A stretch of DNA of 64,000 nucleotides. Source: Streptomyces sp. NBC_00154 (GTDB lineage: Bacteria > Actinomycetota > Actinomycetes > Streptomycetales > Streptomycetaceae). The stretch spans positions 4,656,501 through 4,720,500 of the forward strand of contig NZ_JAPEMI010000001.1 in the NCBI RefSeq assembly GCF_026342835.1, written 5' to 3'. Positions within the stretch are counted from its first letter, which is position 1. Each line of letters opens with the position of its first letter. Made by a program: the position numbers and the translations under genes. Below the pieces are notes generated by a model. The model was not told where the DNA came from. It saw only the letters and a list, made by a program, of their open reading frames with translations, and searched no databases. Shown here piece by piece: positions 37,257 through 45,709 of the stretch.

Positions 37257-37806
37257 GCCGCGCAAGCGCGGCGCGCGCCGCAGCCCCCGGCCGCGGGCTG
37301 CCTCTGTCTTCGCCCCGGCTGCCCTCGGCCGGGCGGCGGCGCACCGAGCGCGGCACCAGCCCGAGAGAAATGGCCGGCACAGTGGTGGGGAAACCCCGCC
37401 GAAGCCGGGCCGACAGAGTTTGAGCAGCCGAAAGAGATGCCTCCGGCGGGGGCGCTCAGACTCCGGGATGGATGGGGCGCCACTGGCGACTGCTGGTGCA
37501 TCGGGGCGAGCGTTGGGGGCTCCCATCCCGACCACCTTCGACCCAGGCAGAGCCGAGCAGTCGCGGCCCAGGGCGTCAAGGTCGTTCGTACAGTGGCGCG
37601 CTCCACCTTGACGCCCTGAACCACGCCCGCTCCACGGTGTGTGGGCCGAAGGCGGACGGGATGGAAGCTGGGGAGAGTGGTGGGGCGGGCTCTGGTGAAG
37701 GGATCCCGTGCCCGACACTGGGGGAAGTAACGGGGTGCCCCTTCAGTCATGGAGACTCCGCCGACCGCGATAGTGTTCCCGCACACTTCTGCAGGCTGGG
37801 GGGCAT
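37257..37806. other. 550-nt stretch with no recognised gene
   Basis: Open frames here look like shadows; none has family similarity or a convincing start. The only structure I see is the inverted repeat at 37569-37618. Confidence 0.5.
37569..37618. repeat. Perfect 14-bp inverted repeat with 22-nt loop
   Basis: CAGGGCGTCAAGGT (37569-37582) is exactly complementary to ACCTTGACGCCCTG (37605-37618). It could be a terminator or a recombination site. Confidence 0.65.
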
Positions 37807-38313
37807 GTGACGTTGAGAAGTACACTTATGCGGCACCGGGCCGTCCTCATTGCTCTGATCGGGGCGGCTGCCCTCGTGACCGCGTTCTGGTCGGTATCGT
37901 TTGAGCGGCTCTTGTACGGCCCTCCGCGTCCATTGCCCGAGGTTCGGCGTAGTTTCGCACTAAATCTTCCTGAGGGAGCCCGAGACGTCTCCTACAAGGA
38001 CCTCGGCCGGTTCAACGGTGACGCCGCGATGATCCGATTCACCGCAACGGAACAGCAGCTCCTGCAGTTCACCTCAACTCTTCGGAACGGGTCGGGTGGT
38101 TCGGTCGCTCTGGAGAGAAGCGGACTCCGTTGGATTGACGCTGAAGCGGGTGAGGACGCTGGGTGGGAGCTCGATGAGATCACCCAGTATTCAAGCGCGC
38201 AAGTGTACTCAGGTAAGAGCGACAGCTTTTATGGCGGGCAGATCTCGATCTTGGTTGATGAGCGCAAAGGCCCCTCACGGCTGGTGGTGTATCTCTCGGC
38301 GCTCAAGGCGTGA
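37807..38313 (+). CDS. Hypothetical membrane-anchored protein
   Basis: A 168-residue protein not assigned to a family. One hydrophobic segment lies near the N-terminus (VLIALIGAAALVTAFWSVSF), so a single-pass anchor with an exported domain of about 140 residues is likely. The rest is mixed polar. The GTG at 37807 is used; an ATG at 37828 is an in-frame alternative. It lies within the integrated element, upstream of a small membrane peptide gene. Confidence 0.6.
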   Translation: MTLRSTLMRHRAVLIALIGAAALVTAFWSVSFERLLYGPPRPLPEVRRSFALNLPEGARDVSYKDLGRFNGDAAMIRFTATEQQLLQFTSTLRNGSGGSVALERSGLRWIDAEAGEDAGWELDEITQYSSAQVYSGKSDSFYGGQISILVDERKGPSRLVVYLSALKA

Positions 38314-38453
38314 TGACATGCAGTAAAAGGCGGTCCGTGGAACATCTGTGGACGAGCCACAGCTCACCGAGTTGGAAGCCCTCGACCTTCACACACGACG
38401 GGGACACAGGCCTCCGGAGCCGTTGCCGCTTCTATGCTTCAGCGGGGGTGTCA

Positions 38454-38645
38454 ATGAACAATCGAGACTGGTGCGACGACGGCGACTACAAGAGCGCGGT
38501 CGAGCAGGCTGAGCACATGACTCGGGTCGGCTGGAAAGCGATCGGGGCCGTGACGGGGCTGCTGGGCATCGCCGTGATTGGTGTCTTCGTTGTCTGTTTG
38601 GCCGTCGCGGTCGCCATGGCATACGTCGTCGTTGCCATGCCCTAG
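38454..38645 (+). CDS. Small membrane protein, unknown
   Basis: A 63-residue protein with an acidic N-terminus (MNNRDWCDDGDY) and a long hydrophobic C-terminal half (AIGAVTGLLGIAVIGVFVVC and onward). A GGGGGTG stretch precedes the ATG. No family recognised. Confidence 0.5.
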   Translation: MNNRDWCDDGDYKSAVEQAEHMTRVGWKAIGAVTGLLGIAVIGVFVVCLAVAVAMAYVVVAMP

Positions 38646-38666
38646 CACGTCAGAGGACTGACCCGG

Positions 38667-38951
38667 TCATTGCTGATCCTTGCATTCCTGTCCATCTGCG
38701 TTGTAACGACCTTGCAGGGCGGCGGCAATGTGCGTGGCATCCGCCAGCCCATAGTTACCCGCCTCCCTGATCATCCTGATGCCCTCAAGCCTGTTACCAG
38801 CTTGTAGCAAGCGCAGGGCCTCGTCCTGGACCTCGGCAGGCAGGGACAACTCACGCGCTCGCTCCGGATCAGCTTGCTCGATTCGCCGCTGCAAGTCGCG
38901 TTCAATCCAGGGCTGCCGCACCGTTTTCGACCCACGGCGAATACTGAACAC
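38667..38951 (-). CDS. Small hypothetical helical protein
   Basis: A 94-residue charged, helix-rich protein (ERDLQRRIEQADPERARE; ALRLLQAGNRLEGIRMI) with no transmembrane segment. The GTG at 38951 has a GGGAGG ribosome-binding site about 4 nt upstream, which decides the start. No family recognised; cargo of the integrated element. Confidence 0.6.
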   Translation of the reverse strand: MFSIRRGSKTVRQPWIERDLQRRIEQADPERARELSLPAEVQDEALRLLQAGNRLEGIRMIREAGNYGLADATHIAAALQGRYNADGQECKDQQ

Positions 38952-39000
38952 CGCACCTCCCTGATCTTGGTCGCCGTAGGCGACTCGGCGGCAGGTCTCT

Positions 39001-39136
39001 GTGCCACAGCCGTGCCAGATCGGGCGGAGAAGCACGGGGAACGACGGCTGCCGGCAGGGGCTACACGCAGCAGACGCCAAAGGCTGCATCCCGCAGGTCA
39101 CACCCCAACCCGCCCCACCATGCTCCTAAACCGGTG
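39001..39136 (+). other. Attachment-site-like unit 1: arm motif plus tRNA-Arg-like core
   Basis: The motif GTGCCACAGCCGTGCCAGAT begins at 39001. Exactly 122 nt later, at 39123, is CTCCTAAACCGGTG, which resembles the anticodon loop and 3' stem of a tRNA with anticodon CCT (Arg). The rest of a tRNA 3' half is missing. The same layout occurs at 39861 and 49923. Confidence 0.6.
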
Positions 39137-39151
39137 CTGGCGCCTCAGGCC

Positions 39152-39300
39152 GGGCCGTCTCTGGGCCGCCCGAGGGCACCCAGCAGTGGCCGAGAATGAC
39201 CAATGACGACCACTCGGCGGTAGCCGCATCCCGCCGGGACCAGCGAGAACCCAGGCGGCGAGATTCGGCATCAAGACCCAGGGCAGGAAGGCACAGCCGT
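39152..39300 (+). repeat. Conserved 148-nt block, copy 1
   Basis: It matches 52161-52308 with shared landmarks GGGCCGTCTCTGGGCCG, GACCAATG and CAAGACCCAGGGC at the same spacing (71 nt between the last two in both). Interpreted as an attachment-arm or integrase-flanking sequence. Confidence 0.6.
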
Positions 39301-39417
39301 CTTTTTCGTTGCCTCCCTCGCGAAATCCTGCCCTAGACCGCCCTAGACCTCCGGATGTCCTCCGGAGGTATCGGCTCTACCGGCGAAGCACGCGAGCTGC
39401 ACCGCACCGTCCGAGAT

Positions 39418-39804
39418 CTACAACGTGAGCACCAACGAAACGAGAGCGGCAAGGAGGAAAAGGCACACCGTGAGTCCAAGTATGAACACATCCGGAAATC
39501 CAAGAGTACTCACCCTGCCGAGCCTCTTCCCCTCTCCTCGGGACTCCTCCTTTCTTCTCATCAACTCGAGGGCCACCAAGTCTCTTTTCCGTCTCCCAAG
39601 AAAAGAGGCGTCAAGGGCATGGACGGGAATTTGATCATGACTTCTTGTGTTTATGAGAAGGCTGCGCTTCCCGCCGCACGACGAGATTTCTGCATACGGG
39701 ATGCTGTATCTTTCGAAAGCATTGTTAACGCAGACCTCGTCCTCCCCGTACTTCACGTATGGATTAAGGAAGAGGCGCCATATTACGTACATTCCAAACG
39801 GCAT
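39418..39804 (-). CDS. Hypothetical protein, PH-like domain plus transmembrane tail
   Basis: A 128-residue protein. The N-terminal 80 residues have a beta-rich PH-like look (NPYVKYGEDEVCVNNAFERY, then IPYAEISSCGG); the C-terminus is a transmembrane helix (VFILGLTVCLFLLAALVSLV). Composition is less GC-rich than its neighbours, hinting at recent transfer. The start is uncertain; an in-frame start exists 63 nt upstream. It lies between two attachment-like units. Confidence 0.55.
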   Translation of the reverse strand: MPFGMYVIWRLFLNPYVKYGEDEVCVNNAFERYSIPYAEISSCGGKRSLLINTRSHDQIPVHALDASFLGRRKRDLVALELMRRKEESRGEGKRLGRVSTLGFPDVFILGLTVCLFLLAALVSLVLTL

Positions 39805-39860
39805 CCGGCCGCGACCCGGGGTGCGACAAGGGTCGGCTGCCTCACCGCCACCGCAGGACC

Positions 39861-39996
39861 GTGCCACTCTCGTGCCAGAACGGGCGGGGACTCACGGGGA
39901 CTCAGCTGCAACAACGGGTCAGACGAGAGGACTTGGCCCAAGAGAGGTCTGCGCAGGTCACGCCAGCAACCGCCCATCCTCTCTCCTAAAGCGGTG
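39861..39996 (+). other. Attachment-site-like unit 2: arm motif plus tRNA-Arg-like core
   Basis: GTGCCACTCTCGTGCCAGAA starts at 39861 and is followed at exactly +122 nt (39983) by CTCCTAAAGCGGTGG. The flanking GGGCGGGGACTCACGGGGAC matches the copy at 49923. Confidence 0.62.
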
Positions 39997-40391
39997 GTCG
40001 ACCGCGGCTATGTCGCTCATCATGGCGCCATGATGTTCCGAGGCGAACCCGTAGGTACCGGCGACCTGATCCGTTGCCCTGGCTGAACGCCTGATGACCC
40101 GGCCGCTTCAGCGTGCCCTATCGTTCCCTGTCCCCCGCGAAGAGGGCATAGGCCAGTCGTTCGTCGAGACCATAGGTGGACTATCTGTGGACCGTCCAAC
40201 GGAAGAACAGCCTTGAGAGCTCTCTGACCTGCGTAGACGATTTGGACGCAAGGGGCCTCCGGAGCCGTTGCACTACAGCAGCGAAGTACGGCAACCACCG
40301 CAACCGCACGCGAGCTCAGTCGCTTGGCATCAGCCCCCGAGCGGCCGATATGACGGACCGCTGAGCGTGACAGGGGCGGAGCGGGGGTCGG

Positions 40392-42108
40392 TCATGTGCA
40401 TCTGGCGTCGTTTTTCGGTCGCAGGCCCGGCTCGCGGATCATCGCGGTGATCTCGGCGGCGGCACGCTCAGCACGGCCTGGGTGGCGCAGCCGTCGCTCC
40501 AGCGGCGGGAAGCCGACACTGCCGACGCGGGCGTCGTCGACATCGGTGCGGCAACGGACGATCAGCTCACCTTCGGGGGTGTAGACAGCGCGGATGACAT
40601 CCGCCCACGGGAGGTGGAGAGTACGCCACAGGCCGCGAACGTGCAGTCCGTTGGAGTCGGCGGTGATCCGCCAGATCATCATCCGGAGGCAGACGCTCAC
40701 CCAGTACAAACCACCCACCGACCAGATGGGCAGCTGCCACCACGTAGGGGAACCCGTGAAGAACGTCCCCAGCAGCATGATGGTCACGACGATGAACGCC
40801 GCTCCGACGGAGCGCGCCACCGGACCTGCCTGCCACCGGACCGGTCCGGTAGCAGGGGTCATCGCGGCGAGGGCGTCTTGGACGCGGGCCTCGGCCGCTC
40901 GGCGGTGTGCGGCCGTGCGTGCTGTGCCTGCCGGGACGGTATTCCCCGGGCTTACCCGTGCCGTCGGGAGAACCGTGCCGTATCGGGGACGCGGTCACCT
41001 CGACGAGCCACTGCCCGGACTCCGTGGCGCTCGCCAGAATCAACTCACCGCCCTCGCCAGGTGCACCGTAGAGCAGGGCCTGGCGCAGTGCCGTGCGGGT
41101 GCGGGTGTGGGGCTCGTAGCTCAGCACCGGGCGCAGGGCGGCGATGTCGTCGGCGGCGAATATCTCCGTACGTCCCTGATGGTGACGGGTCAGGACGCGC
41201 AGCACCGGAACCGGGGCGCGGCGCAGCGCCACCGCCCGGCGGCGGGAGAGCAGGCCCGAGCCGAGCACGGTGACACCGAGCCCGGCGAGGACGAGTGCCA
41301 GCGCCTGGCGGCCGGTGCGGTCGCCGTAGGGCTCAGTGGCGAGCCGCACCCAATCGCTGTGCATCAGCACCGGCACGCTGCTGCCGACCCGATAACTGCC
41401 CTGCGCGTCGAACCTGTGTCGTGTGCTGTCTGGGAGGCGGACGGTGACGGTGTAGTCGTCAGTGTTGTAGGCCACGACCCGGGCGTTCTCCGACGTGGCC
41501 GTACGGGCCAGGCGGTCGTCTGTCCGGTCGTCCACGATGACGGTCGTGATCAGGGCACCGGCCACCGCGGAGAGGATCGCCCCCGCAATGCCGCGGACCA
41601 GGCCCCGGCGCCAAGGGCGGACGTCGTCTGTCGCCGGGGCGGGCACCGTGATGCCGCCGGCCGCGTCGAGCACGAGCGACCGCTGGCGGCCGCGCGCCCG
41701 CAGCCGCGCCACGACGGCCGCCCAGCCCCAGCACAGCGCCGCCACAACGACGGCGTCCGCAATCTTCTCGGCTGGCCCACCCAGCCAAGTATCGGGATTG
41801 CTCATCCAGATCAGCAGCAACGGAGCCGACACGAGCGCGAGTTCCGGTAGCACAAACAGCCACACCAAGTGCGGCAGGAAGAGCATCGTTCCGGCCGCAT
41901 CGAGCCAGTCCGCCCCACAGGGTGCGGCCACCGTGCACACCGGGTCGGGCGAGAACATCACCGCCATGACCACGGCCACCAGCAGCACCACCGCCGGCCC
42001 CACCGGCCGCGCCCACGCGGGCACCCGCGCGTCCGCCCACCGCCTGGCATCGGCGGACACCCAAGGGCGAGCGGGGACATCCGCGTACGGCACTGAACTC
42101 GTCGTCAC
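40392..42108 (-). pseudogene. Frameshifted membrane protein gene with C-terminal PH-like domain
   Basis: Two overlapping frames together make one protein of about 570 residues. The first (42108 down to about 40988) has several transmembrane segments (VVLLVAVVMAVMFSP; MLFLPHLVWLFVLPELALVS; LALVLAGLGVTVLGSGLL). The second (about 40985 to 40392) continues as RYGTVLPTARVSPGNTVPAG, then AEARVQDALAAMTPATGP, two more membrane helices and a PH-like end. Removing one base from the CCCC run at 40985-40988 joins them. An annotator without this correction would call two genes, 40567-42108 and 40392-40862. Sequencing error cannot be excluded. Confidence 0.65.
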
Positions 42109-42227
42109 CCGCGTATTATGCGGTCACGGCTGTGCGCCCCCTGCGCCTGGGGCCATCGGGTGCCCCTTTGTCGTGGGTCACGTCCGCAGTCCGGTGCCCG
42201 AGCTTGTACGAGCTACTCGGCGCAGCC

Positions 42228-42620
42228 TCAGTATGTTCTGCGGCGCAGGCTCCGCACGAAGAGCGGCACCGACAACAGGAGCAGGGCTCCTTCGACAGCC
42301 AGGCTGACCAGCCCGAGTGGCTCCGTCCAATAGCCGATGTCGTCGCTGTAGTCGGGCAGTCCCGGACCCCTGGAGAGGATGTAGCCCAGCAGAGGACCGA
42401 CGGCGACCACGGCTGCCAGCAGCCATCCCAGTCGGACGAGGCCGTTGAGGAGCAGCACGGCGGCGACCACGGCAGCGATCTCCAGGACGTGGTAGGCGAC
42501 GCCGATGTAGTAGGGGTCCCTCGTTGCACTGATGCCGCCTTGGTCCACGACATGGATGGCGGCCACCGCGAGGCACAGCAGGGCTCCCGCCCACCTGGCC
42601 ACCCAGGTAGCCTCCGGCAA
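42228..42620 (-). CDS. Hypothetical four-helix membrane protein
   Basis: A 130-residue protein with four hydrophobic helices: WAGALLCLAVAAIHVVDQGG, ILEIAAV-type second helix around residue 50, LGWLLAAVVAVGPLLGYILS and SLAVEGALLLLSVPLFV, ending in a basic tail (RSLRRRTY). Such small proteins resemble DoxX-like or hypothetical actinobacterial membrane proteins, but I cannot assign a family. Same strand as the frameshifted gene downstream. Confidence 0.6.
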   Translation of the reverse strand: MPEATWVARWAGALLCLAVAAIHVVDQGGISATRDPYYIGVAYHVLEIAAVVAAVLLLNGLVRLGWLLAAVVAVGPLLGYILSRGPGLPDYSDDIGYWTEPLGLVSLAVEGALLLLSVPLFVRSLRRRTY

Positions 42621-42669
42621 CCTCGGTGCAGCGGTTCCGGCGCAACTGGCCCGGGCTCATGCACGGGCT

Positions 42670-43174
42670 CATGCCGTGCACCTTACGGCTCGGCTGAAGA
42701 AGCGAAGTCCCTACGGTGCCACCCTCGCGGAGGCGGTGCGCGAGAACCTGGCCGATGCGGCACGGGTGCTAGATGAAACCGTGCGGGACGTACGCGGCTA
42801 CGAGTACGCAGTCATCAACGACCATGCGCTCTTCCCCTTCAAATACGCCGACCGTCCGAGGCCGCTTGTACGTGCCCGGCTGGCTTCAAATGCATCCCCC
42901 TACACGTCGCCGGATGCTCTTGAGGCACGGGCCGCAACCTCAAGAGGGACTGTTTCCCCTCGACGACGACCTGACGACAGAAGAGTACGAAGAGCTGCAC
43001 GAGACATTTGAGGCGCTGGGTGCCTCCACGAAGCTCGTCTGTGTCTTCTTCACCGCGGACCCGGAAAACGGCATCCATGCCATCCACTGGGGAGACGCGC
43101 ATCTCGAACCGGACCGCACCTTCACGTGGCTCTACGGCGAGCAGCTCCCGGTCGCTCCCCAGCCTCTTGTGTGA
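42670..43174 (+). pseudogene. Frameshifted hypothetical protein gene
   Basis: One frame reads AEAVRENLADAARVLDETVR and INDHALFPFKYADRP up to about 42860; a second frame then reads RLYVPGWLQMHPPTRR, PLDDDLTTEEYEELHETFEA and TWLYGEQLPVAPQPLV to the stop at 43174. The two parts look like one broken protein of about 165 residues. No family is recognised. It abuts the nested IS cluster. Confidence 0.5.
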
Positions 43175-43323
43175 CGACCAAGGACGGTCGCTGCCTGTGG
43201 CAAGTGACTAGGCGAGTTGCCGGTTGCCGACTAGAGTCGCCTCATTACTGTTAGTTGTGGGGCCAGGACTAGGTGAGCGGGGACGCCGAGGGGGGCCTTC
43301 CCCGTGATCGTGGACACCGGTTG

Positions 43324-43610
43324 TCATGCGGCGGTGGCCAGCGTAGTTGATCGCTGTTCGTAGTGATCGGGCTGATCTGGCCGAGGCGGGAGTGCCGTCG
43401 GCGGGTGTTGTAGCGGGTCGCCCAGCGGAAGACGGCGAGGCGGGCCTCACGGGCTCCGTTCCACCGCTTGCGGCCCTGGAGCGTCTCGCGTTTCATGGTC
43501 GCGTTCAGACTCTCCGCGGCGGCGTTGTCCGCGCTTGTGCCGACCGCGCCGCGCGATCTGGTTACGCCCAGCTCCGAGCAGACCTGGGCGAACTCCTTCG
43601 ACACATAGTG
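43324..43610 (-). pseudogene. IS3-family transposase orfB, 3' fragment
   Basis: The C-terminal part of the DDE integrase domain. It reads HYVSKEFAQVCSELGVTRS, then NAAAESLNATMKRETLQG and RYNTRRRHSRLGQISPI, including the last catalytic Glu (AAAESLNA). It is separated from the 5' fragment by the IS30-family element. A single-base deletion after SPIT shifts the last codons, so the original stop at 43324-43326 is no longer in frame. Non-functional. Confidence 0.85.
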
Positions 43611-45098
43611 GGCGAGTTCAACCGGTCGTTGCAACACCGGGCTGTTGTAGTGAGCGTAGTTGCTCCTCGAAGACCTCGGCTGGTGTCCACCAACCGAGGG
43701 TCTTGCGGGGCCGGTTGTTGATCGCCAGGGCGACGGCTTCGAGGTCTGCGGACGACCACCGGGACAGATCGGTGCCCTTCGGGAAGTACTGACGCAGCAG
43801 CCCGTTCGTGTTCTCGTTCGTCGGTCGTTGCCAGGGCGAGTGCGGATCGGCGAAGAACACCTTCGTCCCGGTTTCGACGGCGAACTGGGCGTGGCCAGAG
43901 AGTTCCTTTCCGCGGTCCCAGGTGAGGGTTTTGCGCAGCTGCTCGGGCAACTGCGCCATCGATGCCGTAAGCGCCGTGTTCATCGCGATGGCGCCATAGC
44001 CCCCGAGCGAGGGACCGTTCTTCACGGGCGGATTCTCGCCCCAGCCCTCGAGCCGAGGCAGGTGCACGAGGAGCGTGGAGCGGCTGCTGCGCTCGACAAG
44101 CGTGCCGATCGCGGATCGTCCCGTCCCGATGATCAAATCTCCTTCCCAGTGTCCGGGGACCGCACGGTCCGCAGCCTCGGCGGGGCGTTCACGGAGGACG
44201 ACCTCCGCGGTGACATGCCCCTGCGGCTTGTTCTGCGACCGGGAACGGGGAGTCCGCAGCGCCCGGCCAGTGCGCAGACATGCGACCAGTTCCCGCTTGA
44301 GCGCGCCACGGCCCTCAATGAACAGCGACTGATAGATCGCTTCGTGGCTGATGCGCATGGACTCATCATCGGGGAAGTCGGCACCAAGTCGGTGCGAGAT
44401 CTGTTCCGGGCTCCACGCCATCGCCCATCGCCTGTCCTGCCGATGCGGCTTGTTCAAGCCCTTCCAGGCGCGGGTCTCAGGCCCGGTGACGATCGTGCCG
44501 TCGGGTCGACGGACACTGCCGGCGAGCCGATCCTGCACGTACTCACGCAACCTGTCGTTGCCTACGAGTTTCGCGGTCTTCGGACGCTTCGCGGCCTGCT
44601 GCGCCTTCCACTGCGCCACCAGAGCCCGGTAAACCGACTTGCCACTCCGGGTCGCCGCGTTGCGGCGCAGCTCGCGTGAGATCGTGCCCGGGTCGCGTCC
44701 GATCCTGCGGGCGATCTCGCGCACGCCGATCTCCTGGGCGCGCAGCAGCGCGATCTCCTCACGCTCGGCGAACGACAGGTAGCGGCCCGTGGGCTCATCC
44801 AGGCTGATCGGCGGCATGCCGCCAGCGTGACGGAACCACCGGGATCCGACCGGCCATGAAACGCCAACAGCCACCGCGGCCTCTGCCGTCGTCACTCCCG
44901 ACGCGATCCGCCGCCAGAAGTCCCGCTGCACCGCACGAGACGGCTCCGGTCGGCCTGGCGAACGCATCGACGGTCGCAACGCCCGATCCGCCGCCCACTG
45001 CCGTCGCGCACCCGCAGGCAACTTCGGCACCTTCTTCTCGTCTCGCCCCATCGCGCACCTCCGTGATCAAGGTGTTGCGACGACCAGTTGAATCCGCC
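43611..45098 (-). mobile_element. IS30-family insertion sequence
   Basis: 1488 bp with 28-bp imperfect terminal inverted repeats: 43611-43638 starts GGCGAGTTCAACCGG and 45071-45098 ends AGTTGAATCCGCC on the plus strand. It interrupts orfB of the IS3-family element within the HSDNGA motif. The target duplication is not clear-cut. Confidence 0.8.
43618..45051 (-). CDS. IS30-family transposase
   Basis: A 477-residue DDE transposase. The N-terminus contains helix-turn-helix segments (SFAEREEIALLRAQEIGVRE, then IARRIGRDPGTISRELRRN) typical of IS30. The catalytic core includes GHWEGDLIIGTG (first Asp), LTWDRGKELSGH (second Asp) and PWQRPTNENTNGLLRQYFPKG (Glu). The reading frame is intact, so the element may still be active. 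The stop lies inside the left terminal repeat, as is common in this family. Confidence 0.93.
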   Translation of the reverse strand: MGRDEKKVPKLPAGARRQWAADRALRPSMRSPGRPEPSRAVQRDFWRRIASGVTTAEAAVAVGVSWPVGSRWFRHAGGMPPISLDEPTGRYLSFAEREEIALLRAQEIGVREIARRIGRDPGTISRELRRNAATRSGKSVYRALVAQWKAQQAAKRPKTAKLVGNDRLREYVQDRLAGSVRRPDGTIVTGPETRAWKGLNKPHRQDRRWAMAWSPEQISHRLGADFPDDESMRISHEAIYQSLFIEGRGALKRELVACLRTGRALRTPRSRSQNKPQGHVTAEVVLRERPAEAADRAVPGHWEGDLIIGTGRSAIGTLVERSSRSTLLVHLPRLEGWGENPPVKNGPSLGGYGAIAMNTALTASMAQLPEQLRKTLTWDRGKELSGHAQFAVETGTKVFFADPHSPWQRPTNENTNGLLRQYFPKGTDLSRWSSADLEAVALAINNRPRKTLGWWTPAEVFEEQLRSLQQPGVATTG

Positions 45099-45706
45099 TT
45101 GCGCCCCGTTGTCGCTGTGAAATATCGCCCCGCGCAGGCCGTCGGCGCCGCGGGCTCTCGCTGCGGCCCTGAGCGCGTCGGTGACCAGCGAGGTCCGCAT
45201 GTGGTCGGCGATCGACCAGCCCGTCAGGCGTTTCGAGCACAGGTCCAACACCGTTGCCAGATAAAGAAATTGGCCGTTGCCGACGGGGAGATAGGTGATG
45301 TCGCCTACGTACTTGGTGTTCGGCACCTGGGCGGTGGAGTCCCGCTGGAGCAGGTCCGGAACCGGCGTCGCCGACGGCTCGGGAATGGTCGTGCGGACCT
45401 TCTTGCGCAGGTGCAGCCCGACGATGTGGAACTTGCGCATGACGCGCTCGACCCGCTTGTGGTTGACCCGCACCCCGGCATCCTTCAGCTCGGCGGTGAC
45501 GCGCGGGACCCCGTAGGTGCCGTCCGATTCCTGATGGATCCGGTTGATGTGCTCGGCGAGTTCGACGTCCGCCTGGGCCCGGCCGGCCCGCGCGTCCGTG
45601 CCGGCCAGCCACCGGTAGAACCCGGACCGCGAGACCGTGAGTATCCGGCACAGCCGCTTGACGCCGAAGGCGCCACGGTGATCGTCGACGAACTGGAAGC
45701 GGCTGC
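45099..45706 (-). pseudogene. IS3-family transposase orfB, 5' fragment
   Basis: The N-terminal and central portion of the IS3 OrfB integrase. It reads RFQFVDDHRGAFGVKRLCR, RAQADVELAEHINRIHQESD, GDITYLPVGNGQFLYLATVL (first catalytic Asp) and GAIFHSDNGAQ (second Asp), where the IS30 element interrupts it. On the other side the ISAzo13-family element separates it from orfA. Loss of contiguity on both sides makes it inactive. Confidence 0.87.
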
Positions 45707-45709
45707 TCA

